From: SHAN690 sp038131955
Lineage (GTDB): Bacteria; Bacteroidota; Bacteroidia; Flavobacteriales_G; Salibacteraceae
Length of the DNA: 64,000 nt
NCBI GenBank assembly: GCA_038131955.1
Contig: JAYPQK010000001.1
Span: 434,001-498,000, forward strand
Direction of reading: 5' to 3'
The notes beneath the pieces were generated by a model, which searched no databases, was not told the origin of the DNA, and saw only the letters and a program-made list of their open reading frames with translations. This document shows positions 35,857 through 46,500 of this stretch, piece after piece (the first letter of the stretch is position 1; each line of letters opens with the position of its first letter). Both the position numbers and the translations under genes were made by a program.

Positions 35857-37383
35857 ATGGCGAGAATATCTACGCTCCTTGTTTTGTTGGCACTTAGCCT
35901 ATCTTCTTTTGCTCAGCTTTCTGTTACGCTGGAAGACAGCACCATGTGCCCTGGAGATACTCTTTGGTTCAAAGCATCAGGCATGACCCTTTATGCATGG
36001 AGTGACACCGTGAATCTGGATACGGCACTGCTCGTAGACTCGGTGAACTTCAGCACCACGACTCCCGGTATGTATACCATTACGGTTCTTGGTTACAACG
36101 TATTTCCAGTAGATACGGACACGGTTTCTTTCTCGATCACCGTTTTCGACAACCCGTCAGTCTCGATCACTTCAAGTGCGGGCAACTCTTTCTGTGTTGG
36201 TTCAAGTACCGAGCTTGTGGCAACCGCCGGATTGAGCTCGTACATGTGGATGCCAACAGCTAACTTGAGCGATTCTACCAACGACACTGTGATCGCAACC
36301 CCTACCGGCGCGACCACCTATTTCGTTTATGTAACAGATAGCAACGGCTGTATGGGCATGGATAGCATCGACCTTGATGTGACTGCTGGTCCTTCTGTGA
36401 CCATCAGTAGCACCACGGACGCAACGAATGGTTATCTATGCTTGGGAAGCACGGCGACGCTTACTGCAAATGCTGCCGGTATCGCTAGCTATGAGTGGTC
36501 ACCTGTAGGTAGTTTGAATGATTCTACCGGAATGAGCGTTCAGGCAACACCAACTACAACTACTACCTATACCGTGGTGGTTACGGATACCAATGGATGT
36601 ACTGGCTCGGAGTCTATCTTGGTTCAAGTGAACACTACTGCTACATCTCTAACGGTGAATGTGGAAGATGATACGATCTGTTTGGGAGCTAGCACGCGCA
36701 TTACCCTTCAGACCAATGCTCAAACCTTCGTTTGGACTCCTGGCGCAACGTTGAACAACCCAAACAATAAGGATGTAACGGCAACACCAACTACCACTAC
36801 AACTTTCACGGTGACGGCTACTCGTAATGGTTGCAGCACAGTGGGTAGCGCAACGATCCACGTTTTACCAGCTCCATCGATGAGCGTATCCCAGTCTTCA
36901 GGTGGTCAGAACATATGCTTAGACGAAACTGACGTGATCACCTTAGATTGCCCTACATGTGTTTCCTACAAGTGGGTGTTCCCTAACTCTACTTTGACCA
37001 CTTCGAATACAACGCAGACGGTTTCTCCAAACATTGCAGGTGCCATTAATATTGGAATCACAGGTTATGATGACAATGCTTGTAGTACAAATGAGTCAGT
37101 AACCGTGAATGTGGATAGCTGCTTCGTTGGAACACCTTTCAGTGTTGGAGAATTGAACAAGACAGACATTCAGCTTTTCACACGTGAAGGCCAGATCGAG
37201 TTTATGGCGGAAGGCCAGATCACTAATCTGAGACTTTTCAACTTGTTGGGCGAGGAGGTAGCGAACCTTCAGAATCGTGACAACAGTGTAGTGGTATCTT
37301 CTTCTAACCTCGCTAGCGGGGTCTATGTGGCTCGCCTCGTGGTAGAAGGTCAAGAAGTAGTAAAGAAGGTCTACTTGAAATAA
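35857..37383 (+). CDS. T9SS type A cargo protein with Ig/PKD-like repeats
   Basis: About 508 residues with a signal peptide (ending SSFAQ), four or five beta-sandwich repeats of about 85 residues with the pattern CxGxxxxLxA...YxWxP...L...ATPTxTTTYxVxVTDxNGC, and a C-terminal type A sorting domain (FTREGQIEFMAEG... LASGVYVARLVVEGQEVVKKVYLK, given here in part). It is exported by the Sec pathway and then T9SS and attached to the surface. No catalytic domain was seen. I use the ATG at 35857 because the promoter at 35803-35832 overlaps the earlier in-frame codon at 35830. Confidence 0.85.
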   Translation: MARISTLLVLLALSLSSFAQLSVTLEDSTMCPGDTLWFKASGMTLYAWSDTVNLDTALLVDSVNFSTTTPGMYTITVLGYNVFPVDTDTVSFSITVFDNPSVSITSSAGNSFCVGSSTELVATAGLSSYMWMPTANLSDSTNDTVIATPTGATTYFVYVTDSNGCMGMDSIDLDVTAGPSVTISSTTDATNGYLCLGSTATLTANAAGIASYEWSPVGSLNDSTGMSVQATPTTTTTYTVVVTDTNGCTGSESILVQVNTTATSLTVNVEDDTICLGASTRITLQTNAQTFVWTPGATLNNPNNKDVTATPTTTTTFTVTATRNGCSTVGSATIHVLPAPSMSVSQSSGGQNICLDETDVITLDCPTCVSYKWVFPNSTLTTSNTTQTVSPNIAGAINIGITGYDDNACSTNESVTVNVDSCFVGTPFSVGELNKTDIQLFTREGQIEFMAEGQITNLRLFNLLGEEVANLQNRDNSVVVSSSNLASGVYVARLVVEGQEVVKKVYLK

Positions 37384-37420
37384 GAAAGGTAGAGGTCAAC
37401 AACCTCCCATGATATCTCAA

Positions 37421-37448
37421 AGGCTCGCAGTTTCTGCGGGTCTTTTTT
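37421..37448 (+). terminator. Terminator of the type A cargo gene
   Basis: A 10-bp stem (AGGCTCGCAG/CTGCGGGTCT, two GU pairs) with a TTT loop is followed by T5, 38 bases after the stop. Confidence 0.8.
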
Positions 37449-37509
37449 GTTCCTCATTGTGAAGGGATGTGTCGAGTAGAGTCAGGAAGGAACCTAAATG
37501 CTCAGTCAA

Positions 37510-37537
37510 ATAAAAAGGGGCTTACAAGCCGCCCCTT
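37510..37537 (-). terminator. Terminator of the SprB-repeat cargo gene
   Basis: The stem AAGGGGC (37515-37521) / GCCCCTT (37531-37537) is followed on the minus strand by TTTTTATTTG and lies 27 bases past the stop of the gene ending at 37564. Confidence 0.75.
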
Positions 37538-37563
37538 CTTCATGAAATCTTAACCCTTGTACC

Positions 37564-40500
37564 TTATTGGATCACCACGGTGTGCGTTAGTGTGATCGCC
37601 TCCAAGCCAATGTGCAAAATATAGCTCCCTGAGGCTAGATCATCTGTTCTCAGCTTTCCTTGCCCGAAAGAGGTGACATCGTCTATTAGAATGCGCCCCT
37701 GCAGGTCGTAGAGTCGAATTTGTGCTTGGGCTATTCCTTCAGGCAGTACAATGTTCAAATATTCACGCGCCGGATTCGGATATACCTGGATCGCGAGGGC
37801 GTTGTTTTCAGCTACACCCACGAAGATGATCGTGACTTCTAGCGAGTCGCTTCCGATGCATCCGTTGATGTCTGTTTCTGTGACGTAGAGAGTCCCATTT
37901 GGTCCGGCGTTCCACTGAACACTTGCTGCGTTGGACGCGGCAGTATTGATCAATCCTCCGGAGATCGTCCAATCGAACGCAGAGCCGCTGGTGATCGGAA
38001 CATTGTAGTTGTAGCTTGTGAAAGCCTGAACGGAAGCTGGTCCAGAGATCGGACCGACCACGGGATCAGGATGGATCGGGTTGGAACCGATCGAGTCCGT
38101 GAGGGTAGCCGTTTGAGCTGCGCTATCCGTAACTGTTACCGTGTAGACTCCAACGGCGAGACCGCTAATGTCTTCCGAGGTGGCTCCATTACTCCAGTTG
38201 AATGTGAAGGGCGGAACCCCACCAACAACAGTAAGGTCGATAGCACCGTTATTGGAGTTGATGCAGGTCACGTCGGTGGACGTGCTCACCAAGCTCAAGC
38301 CTACGATGGTGTCAACAAAGAAGCTCTGAGTACCGATACAGCCGGTGGTATCAGTGACCGTGACGCTGTAGTTGCCGATACCCAAGCCAGAAATGTCTTC
38401 TGAAGTAGCCGCATTGCTCCATGCGAAACTGTAAGGAGTCGTGCCTCCGGTTACCGTGATGTCGATCGCGCCGTCATTTGACGTCCCGTTCGTCGGCGGA
38501 GTGATCACGCCCGAGATCAAGATCTCATCCGGCGAATCAACCACGAAGCTATCGATGAAGGTAGCGGTGTCGTTATCACTGATGGTCACGGTGTAAGTTC
38601 CGCCGTTGACCCCAGTAAGATCTTCTGTAGTAGCTCCATTGCTCCACGAGTAAGAATAAGGAGGAATACCGCCTGTGACCGTGAGGTCAATGCTTCCGGT
38701 GCTATCTCCGAAACAGGTGAGGTCAGTAATCACAGCGACGACTGAAAGCGGACTTGGAACGAAGGTCGAGTCAACAAAGAAGCAGATGGAATCCTCGCAA
38801 CCTATGCTGTCGATGATGGTCACGCAGTAGGTCCCGGTCATTAAGCTGTCGATGTCTTCTGTAGTAGCCCCATTGGACCAAACAAAACTGTATCCAGGCG
38901 TTCCACCGGATACGGTGATATCAATGGAGCCATTATTGGCTGAAGAGCCAGAGGCGTCGATGATCACCGCAGTCACATCCAAGGAATCAGGAGCCCCAAC
39001 TACGATGGTGTCGACCCAAGTATTCCCGGCTGAGTCGGTGAGGGTGTAGGTATAGGAGCCTCCGAAAAGGCCTGATACCATGATCGTGGTATCTGCGATA
39101 CCGCACAGGGCTTCGTTGGTTACAAGTACGTCTTGGTTGGTCTGGGCGATAAGTCCAGATTGGTAGGCCGAACAGTCCGCACGGAAAGCGCCGGCGCAGT
39201 GGAGGCGATCGTCAGGACCGATGTTCACAGAATTGAAGGCATCATTCTGACCACCTCCCAAGTTCTTCATCCAAACCTCATTCATCCCTGGCCCGATCTG
39301 GCCTACGAAAGCATCATAGTTTCCATTGGAAGAGAAAGTAGAGTCTGCATAGGACAGGTCTCCGGCATAATCACCGGTGAAGACCAAGTAGTCCTCCCCG
39401 CTGCATCGCAGGTCGAAGATCCGGTCAGGACCATTGCCACTCAGCACGTAAACCGTGTCCAGGGTGCCGGCCGTATCCAAGTATCCGATGAAACCATCGT
39501 AATTCACCGCTGAAGTGTAGAGCTGACCTCCAAAGATCATGGAGCCTGTCCAGCGTCCGCCAGCGTATAGCTTATCACCATTGGGGCTGATGTCTATCGT
39601 TGTGCAGAAATCAGCGGCCGTAGACCCGCCTTGGGTAGCCCACCCGAAGTTTCCATTGGTGTCGATCGAGATCACGTAGAAGTCTTCCGCCCCGGAGGAA
39701 GAAAGCGTATTGCCTCCGAAGTTCACGGTTCCTTGAAACTCACCGGTCACGAACACTTTTTCGACCGTTCCGGCATTGTCATATGCTACCACATCCGTGA
39801 ACACGTCAAAGGCAGTTCCTCCACCTGCAGCTGACCAGTATTGGGTGGCAAGGGTGGTATCCAAGACCAAGATGAACGCATCTGAGTTTCCGGCTGATGT
39901 GTAGCTATTACCAGCCAAGGTGATGGATCCCTGATAGTCTCCAACGAGGTAGATCCTTCCTGCTGCATAATGAATATTGAATCCTTCGTCAATTCCTGCT
40001 CCACCCACTTGGATGATCGTGTCCACGTCACCCGTTGGCAGATCGAATTTCGCCACGAAACCTTGGTAACTACCCGAAGAGGTGATGGCCGTGCCACCGA
40101 TGTTGCAAGAGCCGTTGAAATATCCGGTTACGTAAGCCTTATCGCCCGCACCTGCTACACCATACCCCGCCGTGTAGTCGCCGGAAGTTCCACCACTCTT
40201 GGCCCACATCACTTCGCTGGTGGTTGCGTCAAAGCAAGCCACGAACATGTCCTGAAGGCCCGTGGCATAAATGGTCAGTGAGTCGTCAAATGTGATCGAG
40301 TCTGAGAAGATACCCGTGGTGATATAGATCGGACCCGCAGAGGTTGAACCCGCCCAAACGGAATAGGAAATATCGGTTCCCGGACCTGCACCTTGGTTAA
40401 TGAAGGCATAGCCGTTGTTTTGAAGCTGTGAGAACGTATACGACGTGGAGTCGATCGATAGTGTCAGAGGAGCAAAGCAGCCCTGGATTTGCTCGATGGT

Positions 40501-40623
40501 GTAGCTACCATCATTGGTGTTCCAACAGCTAGCGTCTTGTACGCTAACGGAAGTATTGAACTGTGCCTGGACTTGGATACTCATCCAAACGGTCAACACG
40601 AGAAGTAAAAGTCGCTTCATCAC
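37564..40623 (-). CDS. T9SS type A cargo protein with SBBP-like propeller and SprB repeats
   Basis: The 1019-residue protein has a signal peptide (about 1-21), a first half of propeller-type repeats of about 50 residues (pattern VWAGSTSAGPIYITTG; VTGYFNGSCNIGGTAITSSG) and then five or six SprB repeats of about 75 residues (GGTPPYSF-WSNGATTEDI-GL-GTYTVTVTD type). The end is a type A sorting domain (VYPNPAREYLNIVLP ... LASGSYILHI). SprB repeats occur in gliding adhesins; here no gliding gene is adjacent. Surface display is firm from the sorting domain; the binding target is unknown. Confidence 0.85.
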   Translation of the reverse strand: MMKRLLLLVLTVWMSIQVQAQFNTSVSVQDASCWNTNDGSYTIEQIQGCFAPLTLSIDSTSYTFSQLQNNGYAFINQGAGPGTDISYSVWAGSTSAGPIYITTGIFSDSITFDDSLTIYATGLQDMFVACFDATTSEVMWAKSGGTSGDYTAGYGVAGAGDKAYVTGYFNGSCNIGGTAITSSGSYQGFVAKFDLPTGDVDTIIQVGGAGIDEGFNIHYAAGRIYLVGDYQGSITLAGNSYTSAGNSDAFILVLDTTLATQYWSAAGGGTAFDVFTDVVAYDNAGTVEKVFVTGEFQGTVNFGGNTLSSSGAEDFYVISIDTNGNFGWATQGGSTAADFCTTIDISPNGDKLYAGGRWTGSMIFGGQLYTSAVNYDGFIGYLDTAGTLDTVYVLSGNGPDRIFDLRCSGEDYLVFTGDYAGDLSYADSTFSSNGNYDAFVGQIGPGMNEVWMKNLGGGQNDAFNSVNIGPDDRLHCAGAFRADCSAYQSGLIAQTNQDVLVTNEALCGIADTTIMVSGLFGGSYTYTLTDSAGNTWVDTIVVGAPDSLDVTAVIIDASGSSANNGSIDITVSGGTPGYSFVWSNGATTEDIDSLMTGTYCVTIIDSIGCEDSICFFVDSTFVPSPLSVVAVITDLTCFGDSTGSIDLTVTGGIPPYSYSWSNGATTEDLTGVNGGTYTVTISDNDTATFIDSFVVDSPDEILISGVITPPTNGTSNDGAIDITVTGGTTPYSFAWSNAATSEDISGLGIGNYSVTVTDTTGCIGTQSFFVDTIVGLSLVSTSTDVTCINSNNGAIDLTVVGGVPPFTFNWSNGATSEDISGLAVGVYTVTVTDSAAQTATLTDSIGSNPIHPDPVVGPISGPASVQAFTSYNYNVPITSGSAFDWTISGGLINTAASNAASVQWNAGPNGTLYVTETDINGCIGSDSLEVTIIFVGVAENNALAIQVYPNPAREYLNIVLPEGIAQAQIRLYDLQGRILIDDVTSFGQGKLRTDDLASGSYILHIGLEAITLTHTVVIQ

Positions 40624-40695
40624 GAACGGGTTTCGGGTTTAGATAACGAAGGTAGTTACGTTCCATCCTCATACGAGGGTTGGGTCGAAAAAGTA

Positions 40696-42258
40696 TTAAG
40701 ACCGGCTTGCTAGCAGCGCGAATAATTCAGCCTCTGATGGGATCTCTCCTGTGAGATGCGAATCTGTCAAAGACTCCAAGGCCTGACCGGTTGAAGGTCC
40801 GATCGCGACTACCGTAGCATGGTCTGCAAGCGTGTTTCCGCCATCGATGAACGCCTGCACGTTGCTCGGGCTGGTGAATACATATGCATCGTGTGAATCG
40901 ATGTTCTGTGATTTCAACTGGGTCTCATAGACGGCCACTTCGGTCACCTGTTCGGCAGAGAGGTGCTCTTGAAGCGACCCGAGACTGTCTTTGGCGCTTG
41001 GAAAGAGCGCTTGGGACTCTCCGATATTGGCGGCCAATTCTTTCGCGACCACAGTCATGTCACTGTCGTGTCCTGCATAGGTGGGTGCGATGCCGAATTC
41101 GCTAAGGGTTTGCAGGGTAGCTTGTCCTGCTGTAGCAAAGCGCACATGCTTCCACTCGGAAGGCTCTTCCTGAGCGAAGAAAGCGCGGACACCATTCGAA
41201 GAGGAGAACACGACCCAATCAAAGGCGCCGGCAGATATTTCAAATGCCTTAGGCTCGATCGAAATGAGCGAAGCCGCTGTCACTGAGATGTTATGCTCTT
41301 TGCAGGCACGAACGAAAAAAGACTCATTCGTCAAGGAGCGACTGATGAATACACTCTTTGGCTTCGAAGATTGTTTGATCGATGCAAAACGATCCAATGC
41401 TTCAACGGGATCTTTAGCTGAGAATCGAACTCGACTGGGAATGTTCTCCCAGTTAGAGCCAAACGTAGCCCAGACGCTAAATCCATCTGAATTTGGACGA
41501 GCATAGACGCCAATGGGGATGTGGCATCCGCCTCCGAAGCCCTTTAGGATGCCTCGTTCTATGTGGATCGCATCCGCCACATCGGGGCGATGAAGCTGTT
41601 GTACTATTTTGATCGTTTCGGAGTCCGCTTCGCGGCATTGATATGCCAACACCCCTTGTGCAGGTGCGGGAATGAACAGACGAGGATCGAGTTTGGCTGT
41701 ATGCAGGTCGCTGGTATCGAGCTGCAGACGGTGAACTCCTGCATGGGCCAGCAGGATGGCATCAAAATCACCTGAACGCAACTTGTCAATGCGCGTGGGG
41801 ACATTGCCCCGAATGTCCTTGATCGTAATATCGGGTCGAAGGGCTTTCACCTGAGACTTCCTCCTGGCTGATGAAGTTCCTACGATGGCGTTTTTCTTGA
41901 ATCCCAATGGAAGGGAAGGGTCAGTGCACTCCTTACGGATTAGTAAAAGCTCGGAAGGGTCTTCTCGATAAGACACGCCTTCAACGGTGAGTCCCGGAGG
42001 GTTTTGGGTCTCAAGGTCCTTGTGGGAGTGGATGGCCACATCGACTTCACCTTGCAGAAGGGCTTCCTCGATCTCTTTGGTAAAGAATCCCTTGCCTTCG
42101 ATCTTATCAAAGCTCAAGTGCTGTATCCGGTCACCCTTGGTCTTGATGATGATGATCTCGGAGTCTACGCCGATCTCTTTCAGGGCATCTTGAAAGAAGT
42201 GGGCTTGCCAAAGTGCCAGGTCACTTCCACGACTACCGATACGGATCTTACTTTTCAA
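40696..42258 (-). CDS. hemCD: HemC-HemD fusion: hydroxymethylbilane synthase / uroporphyrinogen-III synthase
   Basis: Residues 1-300 are hydroxymethylbilane synthase, with RIGSRGSDLALWQAH, the catalytic D81 in HSHKDL, ARRKSQ, and the dipyrromethane cofactor Cys245 in FGGGCHIPIG. Its third domain is short. Residues 300-515 are uroporphyrinogen-III synthase, with VFISRSLTNE, WVVFSSSNGVRAFF and YVFTSPSNVQAF. One protein would thus carry out two successive steps of heme synthesis, linear tetrapyrrole formation and cyclisation to uroporphyrinogen III. The start overlaps the hemA stop by 11 bases. There is no sign of a frameshift at the junction. Confidence 0.93.
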   Translation of the reverse strand: MKSKIRIGSRGSDLALWQAHFFQDALKEIGVDSEIIIIKTKGDRIQHLSFDKIEGKGFFTKEIEEALLQGEVDVAIHSHKDLETQNPPGLTVEGVSYREDPSELLLIRKECTDPSLPLGFKKNAIVGTSSARRKSQVKALRPDITIKDIRGNVPTRIDKLRSGDFDAILLAHAGVHRLQLDTSDLHTAKLDPRLFIPAPAQGVLAYQCREADSETIKIVQQLHRPDVADAIHIERGILKGFGGGCHIPIGVYARPNSDGFSVWATFGSNWENIPSRVRFSAKDPVEALDRFASIKQSSKPKSVFISRSLTNESFFVRACKEHNISVTAASLISIEPKAFEISAGAFDWVVFSSSNGVRAFFAQEEPSEWKHVRFATAGQATLQTLSEFGIAPTYAGHDSDMTVVAKELAANIGESQALFPSAKDSLGSLQEHLSAEQVTEVAVYETQLKSQNIDSHDAYVFTSPSNVQAFIDGGNTLADHATVVAIGPSTGQALESLTDSHLTGEIPSEAELFALLASRS

Positions 42259-43501
42259 TGACAGGGTCTTTTAGGTCTTGTTCCAACATGACCTGCTTGG
42301 CCATTTTCATCGGGATGGAAATGTATTTCTTTTCCAGGTAGTTCAACACCTTCTCCAAGATCTCTCTGCTTTCCGGATCCATCGCCTCGATCTCGCGAGC
42401 GAAGGTCTTGTCCATGGCGCGTGACTTGATCTCCTTCATCAAGGTTGGCACTTCCTGCATGGCGATCTCTAACTTGCGCGTTTTGTAGGCGGCTTCGAAC
42501 TCTTCCAAGCGCTGTTCTACTAGTTCTTCACAACGAAAGACCTCTTTCTCCCTCTGTTTCAAATTCTTCTTCGCCTCATCCTTCAGGTCCTCAATGCTGA
42601 TGTAGTCTACATCGAAGTGGGTGAGGACGGAAGCATCTAAGTCATTGGGAATGGCGAGGTCCACCACGGTCTTCTTCCCTTCTACTCCCATGGCTTTGAA
42701 GGTGTCTTGATCGATGATCGAACGATCAGCGCCCGTGCAGGTCACGATGATGTCAAAGTCTCCGGCTTCTTTTACTAGATCATTCAGGCCATACCCTTCG
42801 CCGCCTAATACTGCAGCTAGTTTTCGTGCTTTCTCAGTAGTTCGGTTGAATACTTTGACCGACTTGAAATCGTGCTTTTTCAAATTGCTGGCTATCGCTT
42901 CTATGGTCTGACCTGCGCCGATGTAGATGATACGATGCTCAGAGTTCAAGTCGCGCTCGAGGAGCTTACGATAGGCTAGATTGACGACCGAAATGGGCTT
43001 GGTAGCGATCTCGGTTTCTGTGTAGATCTGCTTGGCGGTCTCAATGGCTTTCTGAATCGCGATTCGAATGAAGTCACCCGTGAAACCATTGTTCTTCGCT
43101 CGCTCGTAAGCTTGTCTTACCTGGGTGATGATCTCTCGTTCGCCGATGACCAAGGAATCTAACGAACTGGCCACATGAAAGATATGACGGATCGCCTCTT
43201 GAGCGGTGTGGAGTCTTGCTTGTGCCGCGCCTTCTTCGATCTCCTCGTCTGCCAATTTAGGATAGCTCGCGCGGAGCAGGTCGCGCACAAATGCTTCGTT
43301 CAGAGAACGATGAGTTCGGAAGAAGAATTCGACGCGGTTACACGTCGAAAGGAACATGAATTCTTTGATGTCAAATCCCTCAAGAACGGGACGGAAACGC
43401 TCGCCTTGCTCACCGGGTTCCACATGGAATTTTCCGACGAGATCGAGTCCCAAATGACGGTGCGTCAGCGCTATGACCTTAAAGTGCTTCAACGGAGGCA
43501 C
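42248..43501 (-). CDS. hemA: Glutamyl-tRNA reductase
   Basis: HemA reduces glutamyl-tRNA to glutamate-1-semialdehyde, the first committed step of C5 tetrapyrrole synthesis. The 417 residues show the catalytic Cys54 in LSTCNRVEFF, the NADPH domain with IYIGAGQTIEAIASNL, and the C-terminal dimerisation helices. The GTG start at 43501 gives the family N-terminus (FKVIALTHRH). It precedes hemC-hemD with an 11-base overlap. The OmpA-family gene ends 40 bases upstream on the same strand with no clear terminator between. Confidence 0.95.
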   Translation of the reverse strand: MPPLKHFKVIALTHRHLGLDLVGKFHVEPGEQGERFRPVLEGFDIKEFMFLSTCNRVEFFFRTHRSLNEAFVRDLLRASYPKLADEEIEEGAAQARLHTAQEAIRHIFHVASSLDSLVIGEREIITQVRQAYERAKNNGFTGDFIRIAIQKAIETAKQIYTETEIATKPISVVNLAYRKLLERDLNSEHRIIYIGAGQTIEAIASNLKKHDFKSVKVFNRTTEKARKLAAVLGGEGYGLNDLVKEAGDFDIIVTCTGADRSIIDQDTFKAMGVEGKKTVVDLAIPNDLDASVLTHFDVDYISIEDLKDEAKKNLKQREKEVFRCEELVEQRLEEFEAAYKTRKLEIAMQEVPTLMKEIKSRAMDKTFAREIEAMDPESREILEKVLNYLEKKYISIPMKMAKQVMLEQDLKDPVIEK

Positions 43502-43541
43502 GAAGGTCTAGTCCTTCCGAAATTCAATTGTCATGAAATTG

Positions 43542-46500
43542 TCAAGGTGCGAGATGGAAGATATCGACTCTACGGCGCTCCAATCGCTGCCCGTAGGTGA
43601 GGGGTTCATCCGGCGCACCGATACCCTCGATGATGATCATTTCTGGTTCCATACCTAGGTTGACCAGATACTTTTTCACCATCTCGGCTCTCAGTTTGGA
43701 AACTTGAGCCGCAGTGCGGGTATCACCCACATCGCACGAGTATCCCACGATCAAGATGGGCTGTGCCGATTGTCTGATCTTCGGAACCACATTGTGGTTC
43801 AGACGATATCGATCATTGTTGCTAAGGCGCACGCTGTTAAAGTTGAAGTAGAGAGTTTGCAGCTTGAGGTCGCCTCGCTCGATGTCACTTGTAAAGGTTT
43901 CTTCCTTCGGCTTCTCTCCCTCCTTCTTTGGCGCAGCTGAGTTCAGTTCTTTCGGGATGAATTTCGATATATCCATCTGCGGATTTTCCGTCAATCGAAT
44001 GCCAGCAATGCTGCCATCATCCCTGGCCAAGGTCACAAACTTGAATCCGTCTTTGGTTTGTCCCGCTTGTACAAGTTCTTCGTTCTCTTCGTTTTCGAAT
44101 ACAAACTGCGCCTCGTCCAATAGTCCGGCATCGTTCTCGGCCCATCTTACCATGTACTCTGATTCTTTTGCCAATCTGCTGAAGATGAAGTCTCCATTTT
44201 CGTCAGTGAGCACCGTCTCGATCACCTTGCCGAACTCATCCAAAAGCTGGAGCTCAACCCCTCCCTTTGGAAGGTTTTGATAATTGAACTTACCAATCAC
44301 GTCCTTGAAACTCTCGTCCACGATCATCGAAGCTTCGTCCGTGTTGATCTGCGAGATATTGAAGAAGTAGTCATTGCTTAGTTGCTCGAAGGAGTAGTAT
44401 TTATCAGGATCGATCATCGCCGTGCTGACGTTTCCGAGGTTGTCTACGAAGTATAGCTGGGTCTCGTCCATTTCTTCGTCTGAAACTCCTACTACTTGCA
44501 CCCGGTACTTCTGATCAGGCTTCAACATGGAGAACACAAAGTGTCCACTCGCGTCTGTGGTCACCGTTTCCACGATATTGTCATTCTCGTCAAGTAGGTT
44601 CAAACGGATTCCGTCCTTGGGCAGGCTTTTGTACTTGTAAAGACCGATCGTGAAAACAAAGTTTTGATCGAGGCGATCATCATCGTAATCCTCCCGGAGC
44701 AGTTGAAGTCCTTGAATGATCTCAGGCCTCAGCGCTTCGAATCGAAAATCATCTCCTGATCCTTCGAGACTCATTCGGTTGCCGTTGTCATCTAAAAAGG
44801 CGAGATCGCCAGCGGCTAATCCACCATCCGCCGGACGAATGCTGAAATTCTGGTCGGCTCTCAATTTGGTGAACTGGAACTCACCCGACTGATTGGTCAC
44901 AACCTCTTCAACCAAGTTGCCGGCGTCGTCATAGAGTTGCAGTGTAACGCCTTCTTGTGGTAGGTTTTCATAGGAGAACACGCCCTTACTCGCTGAGGTA
45001 GACGCTTTCATAGCGCTATTGTCGTTGGCCAGCATCTTCAAACGCGCCATTTCTTGGGCTTCCAGCTTTTGGTAGGCGAACTGACCATTTTCGTCAACCA
45101 CGCTCTTGAAGAGGCGATTTCCAAGGTCGTCGGTATAGTAGATTGTACCGTTCTTTATGATGTATTCGAGCTCTGTAACGATCTGGATCTTGAGCTTCTG
45201 ATCATCGGGTGTTTCGGCGAATTTGAATTTTCCACCGGATTGGGTCGAAGTATATTGTTGGACTTCACCATTCTCATCCACCAGAGCCAAGACAATTCCG
45301 GAAATAGGGGTACGGTCTACCTCAAAGATCCCTTGCATTCCCGGCTTCATTGGTTCCTGTTGAATGGCAGGCATTGCCGCGAGATCTTCTTCTAATCGGG
45401 GAGTGAACAAGATGCTACCATCATCACTGAAAGAAAGTTCTTCCACGTAAGCGCCATCCGAGTTAAGCAGCATGGGCTTGTACTTGGTGTAATCCACGAT
45501 GCTGTGCTCAGGCTTGAAGGTGTATTCTTTCTTCTCACGTAGGCCATCGATCTCCACGATGCCGTTACGGTTAGCAAAGTGTTTCCCCACGAGCTCACCT
45601 TCCTCATCCCTGACTTGGATCTGAGCGTCTGGTAGTCGCGAATCAAATGCTTCAAATACAATTCGAACGATTCCGGCCTCCTTGTAGAAGAGCGTGTTCT
45701 TGGCGGTGTAAATGTTGCTCAAGCTATCATCGCGATTCGAGCTGAAATAAAGGGTCTCTCCGTAGGCAAAGGGAAAGGCATCGAACCCAGAAGAGTTGAT
45801 CTTCTTTCCGGCGTTTACCGGCTTGGACCATCGCGTCCAGGAAGAATCGAGACGGTAGGAGTAGAAGATATCGCAATCGCCTTCGCCTCCTAAGCCATTA
45901 GAAGCAAACATCAGGGTCTTTTTATCATAGAACAGATACGGAGAGATCTCATATCCTGATGTGTTGATGCTATCTCCCATCCATTTTGGCTTACTCCATC
46001 CTTCAGGCGTTTTGAAGGACACATAAAGGTCTTCTTCTCCTTTTGAGTTGCCGCTTTCCATGGAGATGATCATCACGTCTTCCGTCGGGGCCATATACCC
46101 ACCGTAGAATGAGCCACGAATATTCAAGTTGGTAATATCCATTGCAACAGGCCTAGGCCAGTCGCCGTCTTCTTTTTGGGTAACCGAGAATCCGCTCTGC
46201 AAGGACACCTTCTTGATGTACGTGCCGATCATGTACATGCGCTCACCATCCTCCGAGAGTCCGATGGGCGCATTGTTTAGGTAATTGTTCAGCTTGTTAA
46301 GATCGTTCGATGGCTGACTCCAAGCATTCCCTTGTCGGTCACTGTACCAAAGGTCTTGACCAACGGTCTTTCCTCCTTTGTTGTCAGGATGAAGGGCTCT
46401 GGAGAAGTACAGGCGCTCCTGCACAGGGTCGTATACAGGACTGTTTTCCTCGTATATACCATTGATGATCTTAGGCAAAGGTTGTACTGACTCGAAACGG

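Noticed and set aside
43502..43541. Terminator between the OmpA-family gene and hemA
   Set aside because: Only a 5-bp stem (GAAGG/CCTTC) without T-run; read-through into hemA remains possible.
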